Counted from the first letter of the stretch, positions 44,326 to 54,717 are shown. The stretch is 64,000 nt of DNA from RPQJ01 sp963778185 (GCA_963778185.1 CAVZTF010000004.1:434001-498000); one strand, 5' to 3'. Numbers and translations: made by a program. Notes: generated by a model not told the origin, from the sequence alone.

Positions 44326-45477
44326 ATGGCCGTCGACCCCATCTATCTCGACCACAATGCCACGACGCCGGTACTGCCGGAAGTCGTGGATGCGATGCTG
44401 CCGTACCTGCGCGAGCACTTCGGCAACCCCTCGAGTGGCCATGTCTATGGCCGGCGTGCGCACGAAGCGGTCGAGCGGGCACGCGCGCAGGTCGCGGCGC
44501 TGCTCGGGTGCGACGACGGTGAAGTGATTTTCACCTCGGGCGGAACGGAGGCGAACAACCTCGCGATTCGCGGCGTGACCGAGGCCCTCGGCGAACGGCG
44601 CCACGTCGTCACCTCGGTCATCGAGCACCCCGCGACCGAGCAGCCCTGCGCATGGCTGGAAGGCCATGGTTTCACCGTCCTGCGCGTCGGCGTCGACGGG
44701 GACGGTAGGGCGAGCACAGAGGCGGCGCAAGCGGCGATCGGCCACCGCACCGCGCTCGTCACGGTCATGCATTCGAACAACGAGACCGGAGTATTGCAGC
44801 CCATCGCCGAGCTCGCGCAGGCCGCCCATTCGCAGGGGGCGCTCATGCATACGGATGCGGCGCAATCGGTGGGCAAGGTCGCGATCGACGTGCGCGAACT
44901 CGACCTCGACCTGTTGTCCGTGGCGGGGCACAAGCTTTATGCCCCGAAAGGAGTCGGCGCGCTCTACGTTAAGCGCGGCACGACGCTCGCGCCCTTCGCA
45001 CTCGGCGCCGGGCACGAGCGTGGCCTGCGTCCCGGCACGGAGAACGTGGCCGGTATCGTCGGTCTCGGAATCGCGTGCGAGATCGCCGCGCGTGACATGG
45101 CGTCAATGGCGGCGCGGATAGCAGGTCTCAGGGATGACCTGTGGGACTGCCTGCACGCGGAGGTGCCCGGTCTACAGCTGAATGGTCATCGCACGCATCG
45201 TCTGCCGAACACGCTGAACGTGCGCTTCCCCCGGGTTTCGGGGGACACGGTGCTGGCGGGCGCGCCGGAAATTGCGGCCTCGACGGGTTCCGCCTGCCAC
45301 GCCGGCCACGAGCGCGCGTCCGCCGTCATCCTCGCGATGGGCGTCCCTGCCGGGGAGGCGATCGGATCCGTGCGCCTGACGCTTGGCCGCGCGACGACGT
45401 ACGACGACGCCATCCTCGCGGCCGACGCGCTGGCCCGGTCATGGCAGCGCGCCGCTACCGCGCCAGCGCGTCCATGA
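44326..45477 (+). CDS. cysteine desulfurase (NifS/IscS-like), last gene of the sulfur operon
   Basis: PLP enzyme of 383 residues that frees sulfur from cysteine as an enzyme persulfide. Motifs: Y-L-D-H-N-A-T-T-P at the N-terminus, T-S-G-G-T-E-A-N-N, H-S-N-N-E-T-G, the PLP lysine in S-V-A-G-H-K-L-Y-A-P-K-G, and the persulfide cysteine loop S-T-G-S-A-C-H-A-G near residue 325. It is not near isc or suf genes. It starts 6 bases after the DsrE remnant, which places it in the ArsR-rhodanese operon; it likely feeds or drains sulfane sulfur with the two rhodaneses. It overlaps the convergent lipoprotein gene by 23 bases. Confidence 0.9.
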   Translation: MAVDPIYLDHNATTPVLPEVVDAMLPYLREHFGNPSSGHVYGRRAHEAVERARAQVAALLGCDDGEVIFTSGGTEANNLAIRGVTEALGERRHVVTSVIEHPATEQPCAWLEGHGFTVLRVGVDGDGRASTEAAQAAIGHRTALVTVMHSNNETGVLQPIAELAQAAHSQGALMHTDAAQSVGKVAIDVRELDLDLLSVAGHKLYAPKGVGALYVKRGTTLAPFALGAGHERGLRPGTENVAGIVGLGIACEIAARDMASMAARIAGLRDDLWDCLHAEVPGLQLNGHRTHRLPNTLNVRFPRVSGDTVLAGAPEIAASTGSACHAGHERASAVILAMGVPAGEAIGSVRLTLGRATTYDDAILAADALARSWQRAATAPARP

Positions 45478-46351
45478 TCGCGTGCTGCTCGTTCGCGATC
45501 GAGAACATGAATAGATTGCGCTGACCGCCGGGCACCGTGTTGTGCCCGTGCTGGTGCGAGCCGCCCATCATGTGCGTCCCGTGCTGGAGCGGGTGCATTG
45601 CGGTCATCCAGTCTCGCATCGCATCCGCATCGAGCAGCGATCCTGCGCCGTGGTGGGTCCCATCGAGGTCGCCGCAGGAGGTCACGATCGCATCGATGCG
45701 GTACAGGTTGCGGGCTGGGTCGGGGATCGTGACGTCACCCGAGATGGTACAGCCCGTGCTGTCGCTCGCCTGCATCTGCCCGTTCGCGCTGATGGTCATC
45801 GTCATTGCATAGCCGGACGAGGTCGTGCGCGTGTAGACCCCGGCGGCGTCGTCGAGCGAGGCCGCGCGCATCCACATCGGGCTGCGGCTAGCGGTGAAAG
45901 TGCCTGAATCACCTGTACCGCTGTGCCGTCCCTGCATCGTTGCCGATGCGTGGTCGTCGACCATCATGGTCATGGCCCCGTGGGTCGAGCCGTCGTGGAA
46001 GGGATATTCATCGTTTGCATGAGCCGCCATGTGCGACTCGAAACGCGTCCCGGACTGCGGCATCCGGCCCTCGAACACGTGACCGGCGGTGGTCATCCAG
46101 AGGCCGTGGCCGTTCGTGTCGACCATGCCGACGAATCCTGTCGACTGTCCCGAGGCGGACGAGGTGAGCGATCCCTTCCAGACTCCAGCCGTGGCAATGG
46201 TCGCCGCCGGCGGGGCAGGGGTCGAGCCGGATCCATCCTGCGCGGAATTGCCCGACGTGTCGCCACCACCTCCGCAAGCGGTGAGGGTGATGGCTGTCAG
46301 CGTGATTGGAACTCTCGAAAACGCCTCGAGCGGTGAGCGGGTGGAATCCAT
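45455..46351 (-). CDS. His/Met-rich lipoprotein of unknown function
   Basis: Protein of 298 residues with a lipobox (L-T-A-C, Cys near 29) followed by Gly/Ser linker sequence. The mature part has many His and Met, for example H-G-A-M-T-M-M-V-D-D-H, M-H-P-L-Q-H-G-T-H-M-M-G-G-S-H-Q-H-G-H. It contains repeated short beta-like segments (T-G-F-V-G-M-V-D-T-N-G, Y-A-M-T-M-T-I-S-A-N-G). The His/Met clusters suggest copper or similar metal binding at the envelope (inference). I do not recognise the family. ATG at 46351 opens the signal peptide. It overlaps the end of the cysteine desulfurase gene. Confidence 0.65.
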   Translation of the reverse strand: MDSTRSPLEAFSRVPITLTAITLTACGGGGDTSGNSAQDGSGSTPAPPAATIATAGVWKGSLTSSASGQSTGFVGMVDTNGHGLWMTTAGHVFEGRMPQSGTRFESHMAAHANDEYPFHDGSTHGAMTMMVDDHASATMQGRHSGTGDSGTFTASRSPMWMRAASLDDAAGVYTRTTSSGYAMTMTISANGQMQASDSTGCTISGDVTIPDPARNLYRIDAIVTSCGDLDGTHHGAGSLLDADAMRDWMTAMHPLQHGTHMMGGSHQHGHNTVPGGQRNLFMFSIANEQHAIMDALAR

Positions 46352-46427
46352 GAAAGTCTCCGGGCAAGCGAGCTTCGGGCACGGCGCGGCCGCGAGGCCG
46401 CCCCACGGGGCGCAAGCGGCGCTGTCC

Positions 46428-46739
46428 TTAACTCGGGGGCCGGAGTACTTCGAGGATCGGTGGGTCGAAGGCCGGGCCGGGCGACACGGCCGGCGCAGTC
46501 GCGGCGGGCGGCACGGCCGGCAGGCGCGTGCCGGTGAATCCGAGCGCCGGCAAATGGGTACACGGACATGCGCAGTGGCACGCGCAGGATCCCGGGCCGC
46601 AGGCGCTCCCGTCGGGTGCGTGCTCGCCACACGCCGCCGGTCCAGCTGCACAAGGCTCGGCTTGCGCTACGACGCCCGGCACCAGCTGCCCGATCAGGAG
46701 CAACGACGCAAGGAACGCCGCGCGAATGCGCTGTTTCAT
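46428..46739 (-). CDS. small secreted Cys-rich protein
   Basis: Protein of 103 residues with a signal peptide (about 1-24, ending V-V-A-Q-A). A dense Cys/His cluster (C-G-P-G-S-C-A-C-H-C-A-C-P-C-T-H) follows, then a Pro/Ala-rich tail. The cluster could bind soft metals or form disulfides in the periplasm. No family is recognised. ATG at 46739 is preferred over an in-frame codon 12 residues earlier. It lies 76 bases upstream of the His/Met-rich lipoprotein gene on the same strand, and the two may act together. Confidence 0.55.
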   Translation of the reverse strand: MKQRIRAAFLASLLLIGQLVPGVVAQAEPCAAGPAACGEHAPDGSACGPGSCACHCACPCTHLPALGFTGTRLPAVPPAATAPAVSPGPAFDPPILEVLRPPS

Positions 46740-46827
46740 GCGGCGCACGGTAGATACCGCGCGGCAGTCCCGCAATGCGGGACTACCCCTAAAAAGGTGA
46801 CGCGAGGTGGGCCGACTCGCCCGGCCG

Positions 46828-47451
46828 CTACTTCTTCGTGTCGGGCAGGGGAACCGGCGCCGACTGGCCAGCGACGAACGGATACTTCGAGAAGATGCCG
46901 CCGACCGCCCGGCGCATGGACTGCTCGCGGTTCTGCAGCATCTCCTTCGTCACGATGCCCTCGATGCCGCCCTGGAAGACCACCTGGCGCTGCTCGCGGT
47001 CCACGACGTCCATCACGAGTGTGCCGACGTTGTAACGGCGCGTGGTCACCTCGGTGCCGCCGTAGCCGCCGTAGGGCGAACCGTACCAGCCGCGATAGCC
47101 CCAGCCCGGCCCGTAGTAGGGCGCCGGCGTGGACTCGATGTCGGTCTTCTCCTCGAGCTTGCCCTTGAAGTTGATCACCAGGTCCGGGTTCTCGGCGCGC
47201 GTATAGCCGCGGGCCTCCATTTCGCTCGACGCTGCGCTCTGCAGGACCTGCGTGGCGAGCGACCGGAATTCAGAGCTGTCGGTGCCGGCCTGCGCAACGA
47301 AGCCGAACGTGCGGTACTTGCCGAAGTCGGCCGTCTTGTCGTAGTCGCCGCGGATGTCGGGGCCGCTCGCGCAACCGGCCAGCAGGGCCGCGAGTGCAAT
47401 GCCGGCGACCGGGAGGCGCAGGCTGATCGTGGGTTTGAACATGACGTTCAT
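46828..47451 (-). CDS. DUF4136 family lipoprotein
   Basis: Lipoprotein of 207 residues with lipobox L-L-A-G-C near residue 27. The DUF4136 domain fills the rest: D-Y-D-K-T-A-D-F-G-K-Y-R-T-F-G-F at the front, a Gly/Tyr-rich loop (Y-Y-G-P-G-W-G-Y-R-G-W-Y-G), then L-V-M-D-V-V-D and V-F-Q-G-G-I-E-G. Function is unknown; such proteins are common in the outer membrane of Proteobacteria. It lies 7 bases downstream of the 160-residue helical protein gene, so these small envelope genes may form one operon. Confidence 0.85.
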   Translation of the reverse strand: MNVMFKPTISLRLPVAGIALAALLAGCASGPDIRGDYDKTADFGKYRTFGFVAQAGTDSSEFRSLATQVLQSAASSEMEARGYTRAENPDLVINFKGKLEEKTDIESTPAPYYGPGWGYRGWYGSPYGGYGGTEVTTRRYNVGTLVMDVVDREQRQVVFQGGIEGIVTKEMLQNREQSMRRAVGGIFSKYPFVAGQSAPVPLPDTKK

Positions 47452-47458
47452 CTCCTTG

Positions 47459-47941
47459 CTACTTGGCCGTCAGGGGGATGGCGGCGGCCGCCTGCACGTC
47501 GAGCAGCGCGAGGGTCTTGTTCTCGATCTGGACCCAGCGGAGCACGTCCCTGGCCGAAAGCACCTTGCCGAGCTTCTTGGCGTATTCCTTCACCACGTCG
47601 TTGCGATCCTCGCGCAGCGCAAGCACGTCCTTCAGGATGTCCTTCGCGGCGTCGTCCGTCATCGAGTCGTAGTTGGAGACGTACTTGGTCAGCAGGTCGC
47701 TGCCGCGCTGCAGCAGGCCCTTCATCTCGCCCTGGTACTGGTCGTAGACCGGCGCAAAGGCCGCGACCTCGGCATCCGTGAGCTGCATCGCGCGCAGCAC
47801 GATCGCGCGCTTGTCCGTCTGGATCTGGCTGATGAGCACCTGCGTTTCGTCGTTCGCGTTCGTCGGCTGCGCGAGCGTGGCCTCGGCGGTCCACAGCGAG
47901 CCGATGGCCGCCAGCGCGACCAGAATGTTCCGGTTTTTCAT
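47459..47941 (-). CDS. secreted helical protein, Spy/CpxP-like in style (paralogue 1)
   Basis: Protein of 160 residues with a signal peptide (about 1-24, A-T-L-A-Q). The mature part is almost all helix and highly charged: Q-I-Q-T-D-K-R-A-I-V-L-R-A-M-Q-L-T-D-A-E, then F-A-P-V-Y-D-Q-Y-Q and R-E-D-R-N-D-V. The L-T-D-A-E and F-x-P-V-Y-x-x-Y pattern recurs in the next gene, so they are paralogues. This resembles periplasmic chaperone-like proteins such as Spy and CpxP, but the L-T-x-x-Q repeat is not clear. It lies 33 bases after the second paralogue on the same strand. Confidence 0.7.
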   Translation of the reverse strand: MKNRNILVALAAIGSLWTAEATLAQPTNANDETQVLISQIQTDKRAIVLRAMQLTDAEVAAFAPVYDQYQGEMKGLLQRGSDLLTKYVSNYDSMTDDAAKDILKDVLALREDRNDVVKEYAKKLGKVLSARDVLRWVQIENKTLALLDVQAAAAIPLTAK

Positions 47942-47974
47942 GGGTAGTTCCTGTTCCGTGCGTGGCAAGCCCGC

Positions 47975-48451
47975 TCAGTTGGCGAGCGGGATGAGTCCAT
48001 AGACGTCGCGACGCACCATGTAGTCGATGCGCGTCTCGATCTGCGCGTAGCGCAGCGCCTTGACCGGAGGCAGCACCCTCGCGACCTTCTTCGTGTAGGC
48101 CTGCTTGAGCGCCGCGCGGTCCTTCTCGATCGCCATCTTCTCCTTGAGCATCGCGGTGGCGTCGGCATCCGTCAGCGCCGGGTACTTGGCCACGTAGTCG
48201 TTCACCAGCGCGAGGAACCGGTCGTTGACCTTCTTGACCTTCGCCTCGTAGTCGTCGTAGACGGGCCAGAAGGCGCTGCTTTCCGCCTCGCTCAGGCCGA
48301 GGTTCTTCGCGTAGGTGGCCCGCCTGTCCGTCATGACCTGCTTCAGCAGGATCTGCTCGTCCGTTGCGAGGCCGAGATCCTGGGCCTGTGCCTGGGCGAC
48401 AAGCGGGGTAACGCTTATCAGCAGTGCGGCTGCAAGCGACGCAATTCTCAT
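47975..48451 (-). CDS. secreted helical protein, Spy/CpxP-like in style (paralogue 2)
   Basis: Protein of 158 residues with a signal peptide (about 1-23). The mature part shares its plan with the neighbouring 160-residue protein: T-D-R-R-A-T-Y-A-K-N-L-G-L-S-E-A-E, F-W-P-V-Y-D-D-Y, I-E-K-D-R-A-A, and a C-terminal R-Y-A-Q-I-E-T-R. It is predicted helical and periplasmic. It is probably the first gene of a set with its paralogue and the DUF4136 lipoprotein gene. It diverges from pncC across 86 bases. Confidence 0.7.
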   Translation of the reverse strand: MRIASLAAALLISVTPLVAQAQAQDLGLATDEQILLKQVMTDRRATYAKNLGLSEAESSAFWPVYDDYEAKVKKVNDRFLALVNDYVAKYPALTDADATAMLKEKMAIEKDRAALKQAYTKKVARVLPPVKALRYAQIETRIDYMVRRDVYGLIPLAN

Positions 48452-48537
48452 GTGTGTCCTGTCCTTGGGTGTGGGAGCCGGCGCCAAGTCTTGGCCAGTA
48501 CCCCCTCGGCTGTCCATAGGCAGCTAGAATCCGCAGC

Positions 48538-49038
48538 ATGACGGTTCCTACGGATGGCGACATTCGCAACCTGGTGCTTCGCGTCGCCGATCGCCTCGTG
48601 GCGCTCGACCGCTGCCTCGTGACCGCGGAGTCCTGTACTGGCGGATGGATCGCGAAGGCCTGCACGGATGTTCCTGGCAGCTCGCGTTGGTTCAGGGGCG
48701 GCATCGTGGCCTACGACAACGAACTCAAGGCCACCCTGCTCGCCGTCCACCGCGGCATCCTGGCCGCCGAGGGGGCCGTGAGCCAGGCTACCGTGCGGGA
48801 AATGGCGGTGGGTGCGCTCGGCCGGCTGGGCGGGGACATCGCCGTGGCCGTGAGCGGCATCGCGGGGCCCGACGGCGGCGGGCCCGGCAAGCAGGTCGGC
48901 AGCGTGTGGTTCGCCTGGGCCGTCCGATCCGACGACCGGTCCGAGGTCAGCACCCGGCTCGAGGTGTTCCCGGGCGACCGGGATGCCGTGCGGCGCCAGG
49001 CCGTCGCCAGCGCGCTGTCGGGCGTGCTGGAGGCATGA
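48538..49038 (+). CDS. pncC: nicotinamide-nucleotide amidohydrolase PncC (CinA C-terminal family)
   Basis: Protein of 166 residues matching the CinA C-terminal domain: T-A-E-S-C-T-G-G-W-I-A-K near residue 30, F-R-G-G-I-V-A-Y-D-N-E-L-K, and A-V-S-G-I-A-G-P-D-G-G. The enzyme deamidates NMN, recycling pyridine nucleotide. As in Pseudomonas it lies before recA. Its stop overlaps the thpR ATG (ATGA), so both are coupled. Confidence 0.93.
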   Translation: MTVPTDGDIRNLVLRVADRLVALDRCLVTAESCTGGWIAKACTDVPGSSRWFRGGIVAYDNELKATLLAVHRGILAAEGAVSQATVREMAVGALGRLGGDIAVAVSGIAGPDGGGPGKQVGSVWFAWAVRSDDRSEVSTRLEVFPGDRDAVRRQAVASALSGVLEA

Positions 49039-49577
49039 GCGAGCCCGCGCAGAGGCTGTTCTTCGCCTTGTGGCCCGAGGCCGAGCAGCTCGAGCCCCTG
49101 GTCGAGCGCCTGAGGCGGCTGGTACCGCCCACCGGGGTCGGGAAACCGCAGCGGCCGGATCAACTGCACGTGACGCTCGAGTTCCTGGGCGCGGTTCCCG
49201 AGTCGCGCATCGGTGCGACCCGCGCCGTGGGTGCGGCGGCCGCGGCCGGGGCGCGGCCGTTCGAGATCGCATTCGACCAGCTGGATCACTGGCGGCGTCC
49301 GCAGGTGCTATGCCTGACGGCCCGGCAGACACCCGAGGCGCTCGTGGAACTCTCGCAGTCGCTGCGCCGGGAACTCGCCGCGCGGGACTTCGAGGTTGAG
49401 CGCCGGGAGTTCCGGGCGCACCTGACGCTCGCGCGCAGGGTCACTCAGCCGCAAAGCGTCCCGCAGTTCGAGCCGGTGCTCTGGCCCGCCCGCCGGGTCA
49501 CGCTGGTGCGGTCCGTCAGCGATTCGTCGGGCTCACGCTATGAGCCTCTGGACGTGTGGAATGCGGGGGCCGGTTGA
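49035..49577 (+). CDS. thpR: RNA 2',3'-cyclic phosphodiesterase ThpR (LigT family)
   Basis: Protein of 180 residues of the 2H phosphoesterase superfamily. The two catalytic motifs are H-V-T-L-E-F-L-G (about residue 45) and H-L-T-L-A-R-R (about 132). It opens 2',3'-cyclic phosphates on RNA ends and can join tRNA halves in vitro. The start is the ATG overlapping the pncC stop. Confidence 0.92.
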   Translation: MSEPAQRLFFALWPEAEQLEPLVERLRRLVPPTGVGKPQRPDQLHVTLEFLGAVPESRIGATRAVGAAAAAGARPFEIAFDQLDHWRRPQVLCLTARQTPEALVELSQSLRRELAARDFEVERREFRAHLTLARRVTQPQSVPQFEPVLWPARRVTLVRSVSDSSGSRYEPLDVWNAGAG

Positions 49578-49591
49578 GCAATGAGATCATG

Positions 49592-49605
49592 CTGATTTAC
49601 ATCAG
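49592..49605. promoter_or_regulatory. short palindrome upstream of recA
   Basis: CTGAT-N4-ATCAG, a 14-base perfect inverted repeat, about 100 bases before recA. It resembles an FNR/Anr-type box (TTGAT-N4-ATCAA) with changed outer bases. It is two bases too short for an E. coli-type LexA site (CTG-N10-CAG). A GAATAAT at about 49637-49643 could be the recA -10 element. Role undetermined. Confidence 0.35.
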
Positions 49606-49704
49606 TTTATCGCGCTGCGGGGGCGCAGACGCTGTGGAATAATGCGCCCCTTTCCCGGATTCCACCCCATCCTGACCGAGCCGCCAGGCTCCGCGAGCAA
49701 AGCA

Positions 49705-50748
49705 ATGGCAATGATCGAAGAAAACCGCAAGAAGGCGCTGGTCGCGGCGCTCGGCCAGATCGAGAAGCAGTTCGGCAAGGGCTCCGTCATGCGACTGGGC
49801 GACGCCAGCGCCACGTACGACGTGGAGACTGTTTCCACCGGCTCGCTCGGCCTGGACATCGCCCTCGGCGTCGGCGGTCTCCCCAAGGGGCGTGTCGTCG
49901 AGATCTACGGCCCTGAATCGTCCGGCAAGACCACCCTCGCGCTGACGGTCATTGCCGAGGTGCAGCGCCAGGGCGGCACGGCAGCGTTCGTCGACGCCGA
50001 GCACGCGCTCGACCCGGCCTATGCCGGGAAGCTCGGGGTCAACGTGACCGAACTGCTGGTCTCGCAGCCGGACAATGGTGAGCAGGCGCTCGAGATCACG
50101 GACATGCTGGTGCGCTCCAATGCCGTGGACATCGTCGTGGTGGACTCGGTCGCGGCCCTCACGCCCAAGGCGGAAATCGAGGGCGAGATGGGCGAGATGC
50201 AGATGGGCCTGCAGGCGCGACTGATGTCGCAGGCCCTGCGCAAGCTCACCGGCAACATCAAGCGCTCGAACACCATCGTCGTCTTCATCAACCAGATCCG
50301 CATGAAGATCGGCGTGATGTTCGGCAACCCGGAGACCACCACGGGCGGCAACGCCCTCAAGTTCTACGCCTCCGTGCGCCTGGACATCCGCCGCATCGGG
50401 GCGATCAAGTCCGGCGAGGAAGTCGTCGGCAACCAGACGCGCGTCAAGGTGGTGAAGAACAAGGTCGCCCCGCCGTTCCGCGAGGCCGAGTTCGAGATCA
50501 TGTACGGCACCGGCATCTCGCGCGAAGGCGAGATCATCGAACTGGGCGTGGCCCACGAGCTCGTCGAGAAGTCGGGCTCGTGGTACAGCTACAAGGGCGA
50601 GCGTATCGGCCAGGGCAAGGACAACGTGCGCAACTACCTGCAGCAGCATCCCGAAACCGCCCGTGAGATCGAGGATGCGATCCGGGCCAAGCTCCTGCCG
50701 GCGCGCAAGGGCGAGGCGGCCAAGGGTGAGGCGGCCGAGGAAGCCTGA
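49705..50748 (+). CDS. recA: recombinase RecA
   Basis: Strand-exchange ATPase and SOS co-protease of 347 residues. The Walker A motif is G-P-E-S-S-G-K-T-T near residue 67. L1/L2 region sequences are Q-A-R-L-M-S-Q-A-L-R-K-L and I-N-Q-I-R-M-K-I-G-V-M-F-G-N-P-E-T-T. The typical C-terminus is rich in Lys/Glu/Ala. ATG at 49705 gives M-A-M-I-E-E-N-R-K-K-A-L; the longer in-frame reading comes from the leader. recX overlaps its 3' end by 23 bases. Confidence 0.98.
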   Translation: MAMIEENRKKALVAALGQIEKQFGKGSVMRLGDASATYDVETVSTGSLGLDIALGVGGLPKGRVVEIYGPESSGKTTLALTVIAEVQRQGGTAAFVDAEHALDPAYAGKLGVNVTELLVSQPDNGEQALEITDMLVRSNAVDIVVVDSVAALTPKAEIEGEMGEMQMGLQARLMSQALRKLTGNIKRSNTIVVFINQIRMKIGVMFGNPETTTGGNALKFYASVRLDIRRIGAIKSGEEVVGNQTRVKVVKNKVAPPFREAEFEIMYGTGISREGEIIELGVAHELVEKSGSWYSYKGERIGQGKDNVRNYLQQHPETAREIEDAIRAKLLPARKGEAAKGEAAEEA

Positions 50749-51216
50749 CGCGCAGGCCGGCGAGGCGGACGAGCGCACGGTACGCACTGCGGCGCTTGCG
50801 CTGCTCGCCGGCCGCGATTTCGCCCGCCTGGAACTCGCCCGGCGCCTCGAGCGCCGCGGCTACCCGCCGGAGCTCGTCGCCTCCGTGGTGGCAGGCCTCG
50901 TTGCCGAGCGGCTCCTGAGCGAGTCGCGGTACCTCGAGCAGTTCATCCGCCAGCACGCGGGCCGGGGGCATGGCCCGGTGCGTATCCGCATGGATCTGCG
51001 GGAGCGCGGCGTGGAACCCGCCGAAATCGACGAGGCCCTCGGCGCCGCGACCGAGGACTGGGCGGCCATCGCCCGCGAAACCCGCCGCCGGCGCTTCGGC
51101 CTGTCGCCGCCCGGCGACTACCGCGAGCGTGCAAGACAGGCCCGCTTCCTCCAATATCGCGGGTTTTCCCCCGACCAGATCCGGGCCGCGATGGGCCCCG
51201 GCGACGACATCGAATC

Positions 51217-51220
<4 letters not shown>
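50726..51220 (+). CDS. recX: RecA regulator RecX
   Basis: Protein of 164 residues with the three-helix repeats of RecX: A-L-A-L-L-A-G-R-D-F-A-R-L-E-L-A-R-R-L, then L-V-A-E-R-L-L-S-E-S-R-Y-L-E-Q-F-I and K/R-rich L-R-E-R-G-V-E-P-A-E-I. It binds RecA filaments and limits their activity. The GTG at 50726, inside the recA end, gives the expected start; its stop overlaps alaS (ATGA). Arrangement recA-recX-alaS is typical. Confidence 0.92.
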
Positions 51221-53847
<2,627 letters not shown>

Positions 53848-54114
53848 GGCGTCGCTGTTGCGGTGCGAAAGCCGATCACAACCAGATTGGTTGCAGATGC
53901 CCCTCGTCGGCTGACTTTTCGGTCGCCCGGGCGTATCGTTCGCGACGCGTATTTCACGGAACTCTAATGGTTTCGTGGGTAGTGCGAGACGCAGGCAGCG
54001 GCATCGTCCGGAACAAGAACATTTAATAGCCGCGCCGCACTTGGTGGGGGCGAGCCAATGGGTGAATGGACTCGCAACCGTTGACTTGGCAGGCCATCTG
54101 GCCAGGAGCATTCG
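53848..54114 (+). promoter_or_regulatory. csrA leader region with GGA motifs and hairpin
   Basis: This gap of 267 bases holds no gene. Near its end a small hairpin GGCC-ATCT-GGCC (54092-54103) sits directly before the ribosome site CAGGAG (54103-54108). Another A-T-G-G-A lies at about 54066-54070. CsrA binds A-N-GGA motifs, often in loops near ribosome sites, so the leader could be autoregulated (inference). TTTAAT near 54024 may be a -10 element. In Pseudomonas lysC lies here between alaS and csrA; it is absent. Confidence 0.4.
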
Positions 54115-54339
54115 ATGCTTATACTCACTCGGCGCGTGGGCGAGACGGTGATGATCGGCGAGGAAGTCACTGTGACCGTACTCGGCGTCAAGGGCAATCA
54201 GGTGCGCATCGGCGTCAACGCGCCGCGCGATGTTGCCGTTCATCGGGAAGAGATCTTCGAACGCATCAAGCGCGAAGAGCAGGGCGAGGGGTCCCCGCAG
54301 CCTGCGAAGTCCGGCAACGGGCACGGCACGTTTCCGTGA
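54115..54339 (+). CDS. csrA: carbon storage regulator CsrA
   Basis: Post-transcriptional regulator of 74 residues, slightly longer than E. coli (61) through a Gly/Pro/Ser tail. The core M-L-I-L-T-R-R-V-G-E-T-V-M-I-G-E-E-V and V-A-V-H-R-E-E-I-F-E-R-I (RNA-binding Arg and hydrophobic face) are intact. It binds GGA motifs in mRNA leaders and changes translation or stability. It lies between alaS and tRNA-Ser as in Pseudomonas and E. coli relatives. Confidence 0.97.
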   Translation: MLILTRRVGETVMIGEEVTVTVLGVKGNQVRIGVNAPRDVAVHREEIFERIKREEQGEGSPQPAKSGNGHGTFP

Positions 54340-54347
54340 TCCCGAGG

Positions 54348-54369
54348 GGGTCCGGAGACCTCCGGACCC
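54348..54369 (+). terminator. strong hairpin after csrA, without T-run
   Basis: GGGTCCGGAG, a two-base spacer and CTCCGGACCC form a perfect inverted repeat nine bases after the csrA stop. It is GC-rich and stable but not followed by a U-tract, so it would stall or protect the mRNA end rather than act as a classical intrinsic terminator. Confidence 0.45.
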
Positions 54370-54467
54370 GACAATCCCAGGGTTTGCAGCCCGATATTCG
54401 GCCTTCACCCGGCCGGTGCTTTACGGCGGCGCGCCGGGCGGCTATCCTTCGCGGCTCTCTGCACATC

Positions 54468-54558
54468 GGAGAGATGGCCGAGTGGTCGAAGGCGCACCCC
54501 TGCTAAGGGTGTAAGGGTCAAAAGCCCTTCGAGGGTTCGAATCCCTCTCTCTCCGCCA
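54468..54558 (+). tRNA. tRNA-Ser (anticodon GCT)
   Basis: Acceptor arms GGAGAGA and TCTCTCC pair fully, with discriminator G and encoded CCA (54556-54558). The anticodon stem CACCC/GGGTG holds loop CTGCTAA, giving anticodon GCT (serine AGC/AGU codons). A long variable arm (GTAAGGGTCAAAAGCCCTTC region) is typical of class II tRNA-Ser. The T-loop GGTTCGAATCC is present. Confidence 0.97.
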
Positions 54559-54580
54559 GTAGAATTGCGCCGGTAAATAC

Positions 54581-54657
54581 GCGCCCGTAGCTCAGTTGGA
54601 TAGAGTGTCTGGCTACGAACCAGAAGGTCGGGAGTTCGAATCTCTCCGGGCGCGCCA
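54581..54657 (+). tRNA. tRNA-Arg (anticodon ACG)
   Basis: Acceptor arms GCGCCCG and CGGGCGC pair fully, with discriminator G and encoded CCA (54655-54657). Anticodon stem TCTGG/CCAGA holds loop CTACGAA, giving anticodon ACG, whose A34 is normally converted to inosine by TadA. D-loop AGCTCAGTTGGATAGAGT and T-loop GTTCGAATC are standard. It is 22 bases downstream of tRNA-Ser, as in many gammaproteobacteria after csrA. Confidence 0.97.
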
Positions 54658-54717
54658 GTCTGGTATGACAGCGGGCATGTGATCGGTGCCCGTGTTTGCA
54701 TCAGGCGCGTGTGATGT

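Noticed and set aside
49592..49605. recA upstream palindrome as a LexA (SOS) box
   Set aside because: The spacing is CTG-N8-CAG, two bases shorter than the CTG-N10-CAG site, so it is kept only as an unexplained palindrome.
54348..54369. Hairpin after csrA as a classical intrinsic terminator
   Set aside because: There is no T-run after the stem; it is reported only as a strong hairpin.
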